12,348 nucleotides of DNA from an uncultured Lachnospiraceae bacterium (GCA_910585555.1 CAJUFU010000055.1:8240-20587); one strand, 5' to 3'. Shown: positions 1 through 7,739, counted from the first letter of the stretch. The notes: generated from the letters alone by a model not told the origin. Translations and numbers: made by a program.

Positions 1-1120
1 TATCATTAATCTTTGTCACCACGGCGTTAATCAGCTGGTCGAACTCCGCCTCCACGTTCATGACAACCGACTGCTCAATATTTCTGTTATACCAGCCCTC
101 TTCATACACGCCGTCTTTATTGATATCATTGATTTCCTGAAAGGTAGCGTAATGATCACCCCTGGCATACAGGGTGCTCTTCAATGAACCAATATCTGTA
201 TTAAACTGCGAAGAAATCTTAGCCGTTAAATCAAACACCTTGGCATTTTTGATTCCTTCCTCCGTAACTACCACTTCGCCCTCTTCATTGTAATCGCAAG
301 TGGCAAGCATCTTCCAATAAGGGGTATAAAATCCTGTCTTTACATCCTGATAAAGACCCATTTCATTGACCGCACCGCCCTGTACCAGATCAACGCCCTC
401 GAATTTCACTTTCACATAACCGTTGCCATTCTCCGAATAGGTGATGGAACCCAGTTTGGCAAGTTCATCCAGAAGGTAATTGCGGCGGTCTCTCAAATCG
501 TTGGCATTCTCCACACCAGCCTCGACACTGATAATCTTCTCATTGAGAGCCTGTATCTCTTTGGCATAAGCGTTTATCTTATTAACATCCGCAACAACCG
601 TCTTGTTCAGGTTGTTCTGATATTCTTTCAGGCTGTCATATACCGCCTTTGCTCTGGTGATAAATTCATACCCCTTGGTCACAAACAAGTTCTGCTTAAC
701 CGAACTGGTAGGGTCCTTGCTGAGCTCCTGCACAGCTACCCAGAATCCGTTATCACCGCTGAGTGCTTCCGCGAACTCATGGCCCTCGTTGGACTCGCCC
801 AGAATATATTCTATCTCCTCTAATGCGCTCGCCGAGATATCATAAAAAGCCATCCGCCCCGACTCGCGGCGATAGTTTTTATCTAATATTAAATCTCTCT
901 CTTGTCTGGTAAGGGTATAATTGACACCGAGACCTGTCTGCTTCCAGTTCGTCTTGTTGCTCTTGGCAATCGTGACATATGTCCTTGTTCCCTGAGCAAC
1001 CTGCTGTCTGGTATATCCTATGGTGTCTAAATTAGACATGTTATGCGCAGTCGTATTCAGCGCATTATTTGATGTTTGTAAACCTGAAACGCCTATATAA
1101 AGGCTTCCGAATAATGACAT
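1..1120 (-). CDS. flgK: Flagellar hook-associated protein 1 (FlgK), 3' end outside window
   Basis: FlgK forms the first ring of the hook-filament junction and is exported by the flagellar type III apparatus. The reading frame starts at the ATG at 1120 and stays open to the window edge, giving 373 residues; the C-terminal part of the protein is missing only because the window ends. The N-terminus (MSLFGSLYIGVSGLQ, then HNMSNLDTIGYTRQ at about 26-39) is the conserved rod/hook family N-terminal helix with its NxxNxxTxGYxR-like motif. Residues near 100-130 carry the FlgK-type FWxAVQELSKDPTS stretch. It begins 21 bases after the flgN stop, with a GAGG about 10 bases before the ATG, so it is the third gene of a flgM-flgN-flgK operon and should be late (sigma-28) expressed. 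FlgK rather than FlgE or FlgG is favoured by the long helical middle and by flgN next door. Confidence 0.93.
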   Translation of the reverse strand, partial: MSLFGSLYIGVSGLQTSNNALNTTAHNMSNLDTIGYTRQQVAQGTRTYVTIAKSNKTNWKQTGLGVNYTLTRQERDLILDKNYRRESGRMAFYDISASALEEIEYILGESNEGHEFAEALSGDNGFWVAVQELSKDPTSSVKQNLFVTKGYEFITRAKAVYDSLKEYQNNLNKTVVADVNKINAYAKEIQALNEKIISVEAGVENANDLRDRRNYLLDELAKLGSITYSENGNGYVKVKFEGVDLVQGGAVNEMGLYQDVKTGFYTPYWKMLATCDYNEEGEVVVTEEGIKNAKVFDLTAKISSQFNTDIGSLKSTLYARGDHYATFQEINDINKDGVYEEGWYNRNIEQSVVMNVEAEFDQLINAVVTKIND

Positions 1121-1141
1121 AATCTACCGTCCTCAACAATT

Positions 1142-1660
1142 CTACTGCTTGGCGTCAAAGGCCTTATTGCTCATTCCAATCACATCACCCGTGTTATAGG
1201 CGCCCCTGTTATAGTTGGCTGTCTCCGGTGCTTTATTCATGGACTGCAGAACATTCATGTTAAACTGAACCAGCTCCAAAGCATTCTCGATCAACTCTCT
1301 GTTCTGTTCGTTGACACGCTTCACTGAGCGGACGTTATTCCGCAGACTGTCGAATACCCTTGACAGTCTCGCCTGTTCTTCCGGCCTTTTTTCCAGCATC
1401 TTAATTAAATCTACAATTTTTAGTTTCGCAACATCCTTGTTAAGTACGTTCGCAATATCATTAACAGCCTCATTTCTCTGATTGTCCAGATGATTGATTC
1501 TGCTTACTATGATTTGCTCCTCATCCGTGATTTTCGTTAATAACTGCAAGTCCTCAGACACAATGGCTGGTGTTTTCTGAAGGGACAACTCCAATAGACT
1601 CTTGTATTCCAGATTTTCTTTCTCTAAAACCTCAATCAAGGTTTCCATCAAACTTGCCAC
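1142..1660 (-). CDS. flgN: FlgN-type flagellar export chaperone
   Basis: FlgN is a small cytoplasmic, mostly helical chaperone that binds the C-termini of FlgK and FlgL and delivers them to the export gate. The predicted protein is about 172 residues, nearly all amphipathic helix, with the FlgN-like start VASLMETLIEVLEKEN, a central heptad-rich region and the low-complexity Firmicutes tail ending NRGAYNTGDVIGMSNKAF. The frame can be extended upstream to a GTG at 1672, but that codon lies inside the ribosome site AAAGGTGAGG. I therefore choose the GTG at 1660, which sits 6 bases after that site. The gene is 24 bases downstream of flgM and 21 bases upstream of flgK, which supports the identification. 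Sequence conservation in this family is low, so the call rests on helix pattern, size and position. Confidence 0.87.
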   Translation of the reverse strand: MASLMETLIEVLEKENLEYKSLLELSLQKTPAIVSEDLQLLTKITDEEQIIVSRINHLDNQRNEAVNDIANVLNKDVAKLKIVDLIKMLEKRPEEQARLSRVFDSLRNNVRSVKRVNEQNRELIENALELVQFNMNVLQSMNKAPETANYNRGAYNTGDVIGMSNKAFDAKQ

Positions 1661-1666
1661 ATCAAA

Positions 1667-1676
1667 CCTCACCTTT
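1667..1676 (-). promoter_or_regulatory. Ribosome binding site that fixes the flgN start
   Basis: AAAGGTGAGG followed by 6 bases and then GTG at 1660. It overlaps the more upstream in-frame GTG at 1672, making that longer start unlikely. Confidence 0.75.
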
Positions 1677-1684
1677 CATTGTGT

Positions 1685-1966
1685 CTACAGACCTTCGATT
1701 TCCTCATACTGCTTCATCAGTTTCTCTGCAAAACTTTCTGTGCTCACCTGATACGTTCCGTTCGCAATACTTGCTTTGAGAGGAGCTGTCAGTTCACTCC
1801 TGATATCGTCGGCAGCCGCCACCGCATTTTTGGCAGTCTGGATATCCTTACCGAAACTGGAGATCTGAATCTGATCAGAAGCCGTATTTTTAGCTGTTTT
1901 CTGTGTTTTTGCGTGGTTCTTTGCCCCGTAAATCTGCTGAACCTGTGTATAGGCCTCAATACGCAT
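1685..1966 (-). CDS. flgM: FlgM, anti-sigma-28 factor
   Basis: FlgM binds and inhibits the flagellar sigma factor (sigma-28/SigD) until the hook is complete, coupling filament gene expression to assembly. The 93-residue product is the usual size. It starts MRIEAYTQVQQIYGA, has a lysine- and alanine-rich flexible N-terminal half with DQIQISSFGKD at about 31-41, and a C-terminal sigma-binding half, roughly 53-93. That half contains the family signature KASIANGTYQVSTESFAEKLM. An in-frame upstream ATG at 1993 exists, but AGGAGGAG lies 8 bases before the ATG at 1966, which fixes the start there. It is the first gene of the flgM-flgN-flgK operon and sits directly behind a sigma-28 type promoter, so it probably controls its own synthesis by negative feedback. 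Confidence 0.92.
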   Translation of the reverse strand: MRIEAYTQVQQIYGAKNHAKTQKTAKNTASDQIQISSFGKDIQTAKNAVAAADDIRSELTAPLKASIANGTYQVSTESFAEKLMKQYEEIEGL

Positions 1967-1972
1967 ATCTGA

Positions 1973-1980
1973 CTCCTCCT
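1973..1980 (-). promoter_or_regulatory. Ribosome binding site that fixes the flgM start
   Basis: AGGAGGAG, with its core 8 bases upstream of the ATG at 1966. It lies downstream of the alternative ATG at 1993 and so argues for the shorter protein. Confidence 0.85.
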
Positions 1981-2008
1981 TTTTATAACTCAATTCCTTA
2001 CATTATTT

Positions 2009-2035
2009 GTATCGGTTAATTCTCAAAAGACTTTA
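2009..2035 (-). promoter_or_regulatory. Sigma-28 (SigD/FliA) promoter of the flgM operon
   Basis: On the minus strand TAAA (2035-2032) is followed by exactly 15 bases and ACCGATAC (2016-2009). The sigma-28 consensus in Firmicutes is about TAAA-N15-GCCGATAA, so the -35 matches fully and the -10 matches at 6 of 8 positions with perfect spacing. Transcription would start near position 2002, giving a leader of roughly 35 bases before flgM. No comparable sigma-A promoter is evident in this interval. Confidence 0.8.
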
Positions 2036-2061
2036 GAGCAGAATTATTTTTTCTATAAATG

Positions 2062-2103
2062 AAACCTGTCTGCAGGGTTCTCTTTGCCCGCAGGCAGGTT
2101 TTT
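2062..2103 (-). terminator. Intrinsic terminator of the antiporter gene
   Basis: A 12-bp stem pairs 2062-2073 with 2090-2101, including one G-U pair in the transcript, and has an inner GGG/CCC pairing. It starts 10 bases after the antiporter stop. On the minus strand the U-rich stretch is TTTCATTT, which is modest. On the plus strand the stem is followed by TTTTT, so it may act in both directions. It separates the antiporter from the flagellar promoter. Confidence 0.7.
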
Positions 2104-2111
2104 ATGCCGCC

Positions 2112-3515
2112 TTAATACGCTGATATATGCTCCACCAGGGAAATCTCCGATGCCTCTTCCTGCTCCTTGGCTGTTCTTTTCCCTTGACTTAGACTTCCTG
2201 TCTCCTCCGTTTTGTATACCTCCACAGGGCTTTCGCTTCCTTCCGGCGCCTCGATCTGTACTTTTCCCGGCGTCTCTTCTGTTTCTTCCAGCTCACCCAT
2301 CTCCGCACTCACCGCGTTTTCCAGCGTAATACAGCCCGCGAAAATCAATGCCAGTTTGGCACAGATAGGGCCTGCCAGCTCATAGAGAACGGAAGAAGAG
2401 AGGATGATGGTGAGTAACAGCTGTCCCCGCTCCCCCGGCAGAAGTCTCTCCCCCAGAAAGGCCAGACCGATGGCCACACCCGCCTGAGGCACCAGCGCGA
2501 GTCCCATGTATTTCCGCGCCTCCTTACTCATACCGGTAATGGCGCAGCCTATGTATGTGCCCGCATATTTACCGATAATGCGGACGATAAAATAGCAGAT
2601 GCCTATAACGCCCACCGTGGAAAGCGCCTCTATATCCAGTTTCATACCGGATACAATAAAGAATAAGGACATCACCGGCGGTGTGAAATTATTCAGCTGT
2701 CTATAAAGTTTCTTATCCCTGGTCAGATTGATATAGGATGCCCCGAACACCATGCAGGAAAGCAGAGGAGAAATATTTAAGGAAGTACAAATTCCCGATA
2801 TTCCTGTGAGCATAGCAATTGCCAGAATCAGCCTGTTATCTTTGCTTCTGGCAGGAATCAGCAGCCTGCTTAAGAAATAGCCGCAGAAAAAGCCAAGAAA
2901 CAGCCCAAAGATATTATAGACAATGGGCAGTAGAATCTCTTGTGCCGTCACCGCCTCCCCGCCAGTGGCTCCTGCAACGGCCGCCACAATACTGAATGCC
3001 AGCAGGCAGACCACATCGTCCAGCGCCACAATCTGCAGAAGGGTGTTCACAAACTCTCCCTTAGCCTTGTACTGGTTGATGGTCATCATGGTGCTGGCAG
3101 GAGCCGTAGCCGTAGCGATTGCCCCCAGAATCAAAGCAAAATCCAAGTCCAGATGAAATACCATCATGCACACCGCCGTCACCAGAACGCCCGCCAGGAG
3201 CGCTTCGAAGAACGTGACGATCAGCACTTTGCTGCCGGTCTTTTTGATCACTTCCTTTTTAAAGAATTTCCCCACGCCGAAGGCGATGAAGGCCAGGGCC
3301 AGATCACTGACAAAACTCAGATTCTCGATCATATCCCTGGGAATCATATTCAGCCCGCAGGGCCCAATCAGTACGCCTGCCAGAATATAGCCGCTGACTT
3401 TGGGAAGATTCAGGGTGTTGGTCAGCCTGGTCATAATGAAACCGGCAAATAATATGATAGATAATGCCAGCAAAATCCTGGTTTCCGCGCTGACCGATTC
3501 TAAGTATCCCTGCAT
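2112..3515 (-). CDS. CPA2-family cation/proton antiporter (Kef/NapA type)
   Basis: A membrane antiporter predicted to exchange Na+ or K+ for protons. The 467-residue protein has about 12-13 hydrophobic segments between residues 12 and 395. Diagnostic features are LPKVSGYILAGVLIGP at 37-52, the unwound helix region TATAPAST at 135-142, and an Asp-Asp pair (D166-D167 in IVALDDVV). The Asp-Asp pair is the NapA/NhaA-type ion site typical of electrogenic exchangers; Kef channels usually have Gln-Asp. A basic pair (R312, K316) lies in the matching late helix. The last 70 or so residues form an acidic, hydrophilic cytoplasmic tail unlike the RCK/TrkA-N domain of Kef proteins. The start is the ATG at 3515 behind AGGGGGTG. 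It lies 103 bases after the ABC ATPase with no terminator between, so it may share that transcript. The transported ion is unresolved. Confidence 0.88.
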   Translation of the reverse strand: MQGYLESVSAETRILLALSIILFAGFIMTRLTNTLNLPKVSGYILAGVLIGPCGLNMIPRDMIENLSFVSDLALAFIAFGVGKFFKKEVIKKTGSKVLIVTFFEALLAGVLVTAVCMMVFHLDLDFALILGAIATATAPASTMMTINQYKAKGEFVNTLLQIVALDDVVCLLAFSIVAAVAGATGGEAVTAQEILLPIVYNIFGLFLGFFCGYFLSRLLIPARSKDNRLILAIAMLTGISGICTSLNISPLLSCMVFGASYINLTRDKKLYRQLNNFTPPVMSLFFIVSGMKLDIEALSTVGVIGICYFIVRIIGKYAGTYIGCAITGMSKEARKYMGLALVPQAGVAIGLAFLGERLLPGERGQLLLTIILSSSVLYELAGPICAKLALIFAGCITLENAVSAEMGELEETEETPGKVQIEAPEGSESPVEVYKTEETGSLSQGKRTAKEQEEASEISLVEHISAY

Positions 3516-3618
3516 GGCACCACCCCCTGTTCTTTCATGATTTTATGCTCTCTTTTTTCGTCTGCGAATATGCCTGCAAAACCCTGTCGATTTCTACATA
3601 ATGATTTGTCGGGCCATT

Positions 3619-4698
3619 CTAACGCTTTAACAGATGGCTGTCGCAGGCCTGGAACTTCACATATGCCTTCTCTCCCACCTGAAAGATTCTCTTATATCTG
3701 GGGTTAAAATCTGTAATCTGCACCACCACGTTGCCCACTTTGACCTGATAATGCTGGTATGACCCCATAAAGCAGCTCATGATCACCACACAGGGAAGCT
3801 GTCCTTGTGTATCCAGCACTGCCGACTCGGGCCGCAGCACCAGGGTGCAGTTTTCATCCGGCACAAAGTCTTCCACATTCTCCACATCCACCTGATAATC
3901 ATATACGCTCAAAACGCCCTTATTGCCTTCCTTAGAAAGCAGTCTGCCATCCAGGAAATTGGCCTCCCCGATGAAATTGGCCACAAAAGCATCTTTGGGC
4001 CTGTAATAAATCTCCTGGGGTGTCCCGATCTGTGCCACCACACCTTTGTTCATAATGATGATCTGATCGGAAAGCGCCATGGCCTCACTCTGGTCATGGG
4101 TAACATAGATTGCCGTAATGCCCACTCTCTGCTGGATATTTCGAATCTCGGTCCGCATGGAAACACGCAGTTTCGCATCCAGGTTAGACAAAGGTTCATC
4201 AAACAATAAGACGCTGGGCTCCACCACAAGCGCCCTGGCAAGCGCAACTCTCTGCTGCTGCCCGCCGGAAAGCTGATTGGTCATACGGGCCTCCATGCCT
4301 CCAAGTTCCACCAGCTCCAGAATATCCATTACCTTCTTGCGTATGGTATCCTTATCCATCTTACGAAGCTTCAGGCCGTACGCCACGTTATCAAACACAT
4401 TATAATGAGGAAACAGGGCGTAACTTTGAAACACCATGGCCGTATCCCGCTTGTTGGGCGTCAGCTCGTTAATGGCCTGCTCTCCCAGATAAATCTCTCC
4501 CTCATCCGGGCTCTCGAATCCTGCAATCATTCTGAGCGTGGTAGTCTTACCGCATCCGGAGGGCCCCAGCAGCGTGACAAAACTTCCCGGCTCAATGGTC
4601 AGGTCCGCATCGTCCACCGCCTTAAAGTCTTTGCCTGTCTTGGGATCCTGATATATTTTAGAAATATGTTCCAGACGAATTCCTTTTGATTCCAACAT
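3619..4698 (-). CDS. ABC importer ATPase, PotA/FbpC/AfuC type
   Basis: The cytoplasmic ATP-hydrolysing subunit of the importer encoded with the two genes upstream. In its 359 residues it shows the Walker A GPSGCGKT at 45-52, Q-loop Gln91 in VFQSYALFPH, signature LSGGQQQR at 143-150, Walker B VLLFDE at 163-168, D-loop SNLD at 171-174 and H-loop His201. A C-terminal TOBE-type domain, about 245-355, follows and contains LRPESA at 288-293. All catalytic residues are present. Its ATG is one base beyond the permease stop and its ribosome site AAAGGAGG lies inside the permease end, so translation is probably coupled. The family covers spermidine, ferric iron, phosphonate and sugar-phosphate importers and does not itself reveal the substrate; see the binding protein. 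Confidence 0.93.
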   Translation of the reverse strand: MLESKGIRLEHISKIYQDPKTGKDFKAVDDADLTIEPGSFVTLLGPSGCGKTTTLRMIAGFESPDEGEIYLGEQAINELTPNKRDTAMVFQSYALFPHYNVFDNVAYGLKLRKMDKDTIRKKVMDILELVELGGMEARMTNQLSGGQQQRVALARALVVEPSVLLFDEPLSNLDAKLRVSMRTEIRNIQQRVGITAIYVTHDQSEAMALSDQIIIMNKGVVAQIGTPQEIYYRPKDAFVANFIGEANFLDGRLLSKEGNKGVLSVYDYQVDVENVEDFVPDENCTLVLRPESAVLDTQGQLPCVVIMSCFMGSYQHYQVKVGNVVVQITDFNPRYKRIFQVGEKAYVKFQACDSHLLKR

Positions 4699-4699
4699 A

Positions 4700-6412
4700 T
4701 TAATCTTCCTCCTTTATCTTCTTACTTGTTCCAAAGAAACGGATAAACAAATTCATCAACAATACCGAGAAATAAACAATCAGAATCAGGATGGTCGCAT
4801 AAGCGCAGGCCACGCCATAATATCCTTTCTCCGCGAACTCGTTAATCTGACAGGTAATCAGTAAGAACTGAGGCGTCACTAACAGAATAATCGCGCTGAT
4901 CGCCGTGATGCTTCTCACAAACGAGGTCACCAGACCGCTGAAAAAGGAATCCTTAATCAGGGGAAGTGTCACCGTCATAAATACTTTGCCGCTGCCCGCA
5001 CCCAAATCATATGCCGATTCCTCGATGGACTTGTCGATCTGGCGAAGGGCAGAGATACCGCTTCTGGTGCCCACCGGGAGACTTCGTATGATAAATACAA
5101 TAATCAATATCAGCCCTGTACCGTACAGGCCGCTCATAATGCCTGTATGGAAGATACCGTTGGCGTAACCGCGGATATAGCCGATACCTAAGACCGTCCC
5201 GGGCACCGCCATGGCAAGCATAGATACGAACTCAATAAATCCCTTGGATTTGAACTTCTTCTTCACCACCAGATAGGAGATGACCATGGACAGCAGGGCC
5301 GTGATGGGCGCGGCAATGATGGAAAGGATAAAGGAATCCTTAAATGCTTTAAACCCGCTATATTTGAACAGATACTCAAACCACTTTAAGGAAAGCGAAT
5401 AATCGCGCCCCCACAGTTTGAATAAAGCCCCAAAGGGAATCATGATATACATGACGATGACAAACACCGCCACCAAAGAACAGATGATGGTGAGGGGAAT
5501 CGTCACGCTCTTGTCTTCAATCAGCATCCTCGCCCTGGACGCCTTGCCGGTGAGAGTAGCTGCCGTTTTTCTCTCCAGATAATATTTCTGGATAAAGAAC
5601 AGAATCAACGTCAGTGACAAAAGCACCACCGACATGGCCGCTGCACCCGTAGAGTCATAAGAACCCGTTACCTGCAGATAAATCGTTGTAGCCAAGGTAT
5701 CATAGTCGCCGCCGATCAGCATCGGATTGGCGAAATCCGCCACCGACTCGATAAAGGTGACCAGAAACGCATTGCCGATACCCGGTAGAAGCAAAGGCAG
5801 CGTCACCGTGCCAAACACCTTCATCCGGGATGCGCCGATGTCCCGAGCCGCCTCTTCTAACGAGGGGTCGATATTCTTTAACAGCCCCTTCAGCATCATA
5901 TAACAGACCGGGAAAAAGGTCAGCGTCTGCACCGCCACGATTCCCTTCAAGCCATATACATTGGAATCATATATATGTAACAAAGACCGGGTTATGATAC
6001 CGCTGCGCCCAAACAACATAATCGTTGACAACGACAAAACAAAGGGCGGTGAGACCACCGGCAGAAGTGATACGATATTAAAAAGTCTCCCCACAGTCTT
6101 ATTCTTCACCTTCACATAGACGTCCACATAGGCAAACAGCAGCCCAATCAATGTGGACAATGTACTTGTCAGTAACCCCAATACCACCGTATTGCTGAAT
6201 GCCTGCCGGAATCTCTGCATACTTAAGACCCGCCGAAACACATCCAGCGTGACCTGTCCTTCCGTATAGACACTGTCTATCAACAGCACAAACAGCGGAT
6301 AGCAGATGAACAAAGCCAGAAAAATAAGCAGAATCACGATCATCCCCACCATCACCGGATCCGAAAGCAGCTTCTTACGGTCCAGTCTCGCACTCTTGCT
6401 TTTCGATGCCAT
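4700..6412 (-). CDS. Fused two-domain ABC permease, FbpB/AfuB type
   Basis: An inner-membrane permease that forms the whole translocation pore in a single chain of about 570 residues. It contains two homologous BPD-type halves, each with about six membrane helices, joined near residues 280-320. Each half has an EAA loop that docks on the ATPase: EEAARDIGAS at about 186-195 and EESAYDLGAG at about 464-473. Duplicated permeases of this size are characteristic of the ferric/sugar-phosphate (Fbp/Afu) family. The frame is open 57 bases further upstream, but AGAGGAGG lies 7 bases before the ATG at 6412. An alternative ATG at 6418 is only one base from that site, so the protein should begin MASKSKSARLDRKK. 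It follows the binding-protein gene by 101 bases, with a hairpin in the gap. Confidence 0.92.
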   Translation of the reverse strand: MASKSKSARLDRKKLLSDPVMVGMIVILLIFLALFICYPLFVLLIDSVYTEGQVTLDVFRRVLSMQRFRQAFSNTVVLGLLTSTLSTLIGLLFAYVDVYVKVKNKTVGRLFNIVSLLPVVSPPFVLSLSTIMLFGRSGIITRSLLHIYDSNVYGLKGIVAVQTLTFFPVCYMMLKGLLKNIDPSLEEAARDIGASRMKVFGTVTLPLLLPGIGNAFLVTFIESVADFANPMLIGGDYDTLATTIYLQVTGSYDSTGAAAMSVVLLSLTLILFFIQKYYLERKTAATLTGKASRARMLIEDKSVTIPLTIICSLVAVFVIVMYIMIPFGALFKLWGRDYSLSLKWFEYLFKYSGFKAFKDSFILSIIAAPITALLSMVISYLVVKKKFKSKGFIEFVSMLAMAVPGTVLGIGYIRGYANGIFHTGIMSGLYGTGLILIIVFIIRSLPVGTRSGISALRQIDKSIEESAYDLGAGSGKVFMTVTLPLIKDSFFSGLVTSFVRSITAISAIILLVTPQFLLITCQINEFAEKGYYGVACAYATILILIVYFSVLLMNLFIRFFGTSKKIKEED

Positions 6413-6419
6413 CCCCATA

Positions 6420-6427
6420 CCTCCTCT
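6420..6427 (-). promoter_or_regulatory. Ribosome binding site that fixes the permease start
   Basis: AGAGGAGG lies 7 bases before the ATG at 6412 and only 1 base before the ATG at 6418. This favours the inner ATG and rules out the longer extension upstream. Confidence 0.75.
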
Positions 6428-6440
6428 TCTCTTAACGAAC

Positions 6441-6466
6441 GGGAGATGGCACCAACACCATCTCCC
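6441..6466 (-). promoter_or_regulatory. Intercistronic hairpin between binding protein and permease
   Basis: A perfect 9-bp inverted repeat, GGGAGATGG and CCATCTCCC, around an 8-base loop, placed between the binding-protein stop and the permease ribosome site. No U-run follows on the minus strand, so it is not a classic terminator. Hairpins in this position commonly stabilise the upstream message and lower downstream expression, giving excess binding protein; that role here is inferred. Confidence 0.6.
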
Positions 6467-6513
6467 CATATGAAATCTATTTCGGAACGTCTTTAGAACT
6501 TCTTCTCATACAT

Positions 6514-7731
6514 TTATTCGGTGAGGAACCTGCTGCCGTCTGCAGCGTCCGCAGAACCATTTGTTACTGCCGTAAAGAAATCTTCCACATACTTTGCGGT
6601 ATTCTGTTTCGCATCCTCAAAGTCGTAATCAATTACATTGTCGGGATCCAAACCAAACTGTGCAGCTTCCTCCGGCTGTTTTGCGTTATCCAGCACAAGG
6701 AACTGATAGGACTCATTGTCCTTGGCGATATCCACGCAGTCGGGAGACAGTGCGTATTCAATCCAGAGTTTGGACGCATTGGGATGCTTACAGCCCTTAA
6801 AGATAGCTGTCGCACCGATCTCAAAGCTTGTTCCCGATGCAGGAATCACCAACTCAATATTGTCATAACCGGAAAGAATCTGTGTGATGCCGTCATGCAG
6901 GAAGCCGATACCGATTACACATTCGCCGGGGCCTACCATCTTAGACGGGCCGGAACCACTCTTTGTATACTGATATACGTTCTTGTCAAGTTCCTGGAAA
7001 TACTTCATTGCCTCATCATGTCCTTTGGTCTGTACCATGGTGTTGATGACTAACTTCGCTGTACCAGCTGTGGAAGGATTGGACATACCGATCAGGCCCT
7101 TATACTCCGGCTTTAACAGATCATCCCAGTCCTGCGGCACAGCAAGCCCCAGACGGTCAAGTTCTTCTTTATTTACCATGAAACCAAGGATGCCCTTATA
7201 GATGCCATACCAATTGCCGTCTGCATCCTTGTACATGTCTCCCAGTAAATGGGAAGCGTTTTTAGCCGCATAGGGCTCTAACAGACCTGCTGCCACTGCC
7301 TCATTATAAGGATCTGTGGTGCCGCCAAACCATACATCGCCGGAAGGGTTGCCCGCTTCCTCCTCGATCTTTGTATATACTTCACCAGTGGAAAGTCTCT
7401 GATAATCCACTTTGATGCCGTACATCTCTTCAAACTTCTGACATGCTGCAGACAGATATGCCTCTTCACAGGAACCATAAACCACCAAGGAACCTTCCGC
7501 CTGTGCTGCGGCTACCAGATCGTCCTCCCCGGAAGCTGCTTCCTCTGCTGCCGGTGCCTCCGCCTCGGGCGCCTCTGCCTCCGGTGCCTCTGCAGCAGGT
7601 GCCTCCGCTGCCGGCGCTTCTGTGGCAGGCGCTTCTGCCGGTGCATCGGAACCGCCGCAGGCTGTCAATGAAAAGATCATTGATGCCGCAAGGATTGCCG
7701 CTGTCACTTTTTTCATGACATTCTTTCTCAT
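6514..7731 (-). CDS. Substrate-binding lipoprotein of the ABC importer; sugar-phosphate (AfuA/HptA-like) rather than iron suggested
   Basis: A 405-residue extracellular solute-binding protein anchored by lipid. The signal peptide runs to a lipobox SLTAC with Cys25 as the lipidated residue. A repetitive Ala/Pro/Glu linker at about 28-66 precedes a periplasmic-binding-protein fold (about 70-405) beginning LVAAAQAEGSLVVYGS. This is the Fbp/Afu family. Ferric-binding members hold iron with tandem tyrosines; no YY pair occurs anywhere here. Instead there is FLHDG with His279-Asp280 and a Glu304 in SFEIGATA, recalling the His-Asp and Glu residues I remember for the sugar-phosphate binder AfuA. The start is the ATG at 7731 with AGGAGG 8 bases upstream; an in-frame GTG at 7749 overlaps that site. 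It is the first gene of the importer operon, next to a YesM/YesN system. The family is sure; the ligand is inferred. Confidence 0.9.
   Translation of the reverse strand: MRKNVMKKVTAAILAASMIFSLTACGGSDAPAEAPATEAPAAEAPAAEAPEAEAPEAEAPAAEEAASGEDDLVAAAQAEGSLVVYGSCEEAYLSAACQKFEEMYGIKVDYQRLSTGEVYTKIEEEAGNPSGDVWFGGTTDPYNEAVAAGLLEPYAAKNASHLLGDMYKDADGNWYGIYKGILGFMVNKEELDRLGLAVPQDWDDLLKPEYKGLIGMSNPSTAGTAKLVINTMVQTKGHDEAMKYFQELDKNVYQYTKSGSGPSKMVGPGECVIGIGFLHDGITQILSGYDNIELVIPASGTSFEIGATAIFKGCKHPNASKLWIEYALSPDCVDIAKDNESYQFLVLDNAKQPEEAAQFGLDPDNVIDYDFEDAKQNTAKYVEDFFTAVTNGSADAADGSRFLTE
7543..7632 (-). repeat. Six 15-bp coding repeats in the lipoprotein linker
   Basis: Residues 34-63 of the binding protein are six imperfect five-residue units of the form A-P-(A/E)-(A/T)-E, encoded by 15-bp units that vary at third positions. 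Such linkers act as flexible tethers between the lipid anchor and the binding fold. The copy number could vary between strains by slippage. Confidence 0.85.
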
Positions 7732-7739
7732 AACTTTTT

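Noticed and set aside
2940..3452. Plus-strand frame of 170 codons inside the antiporter gene
   Set aside because: It is antisense to a clear membrane protein, rich in His, Gln and Arg, with no recognisable domain or ribosome site.
7443..7718. Proline-rich plus-strand frame opposite the lipoprotein linker
   Set aside because: The Pro/Leu repeats are the reverse of the repetitive linker codons; there is no start signal or family match.
6514..7731. Ferric iron binding protein
   Set aside because: The tandem tyrosines that hold iron in FbpA-type proteins are missing and the regulatory neighbours are of a sugar-sensing type; kept only as a family-level name.
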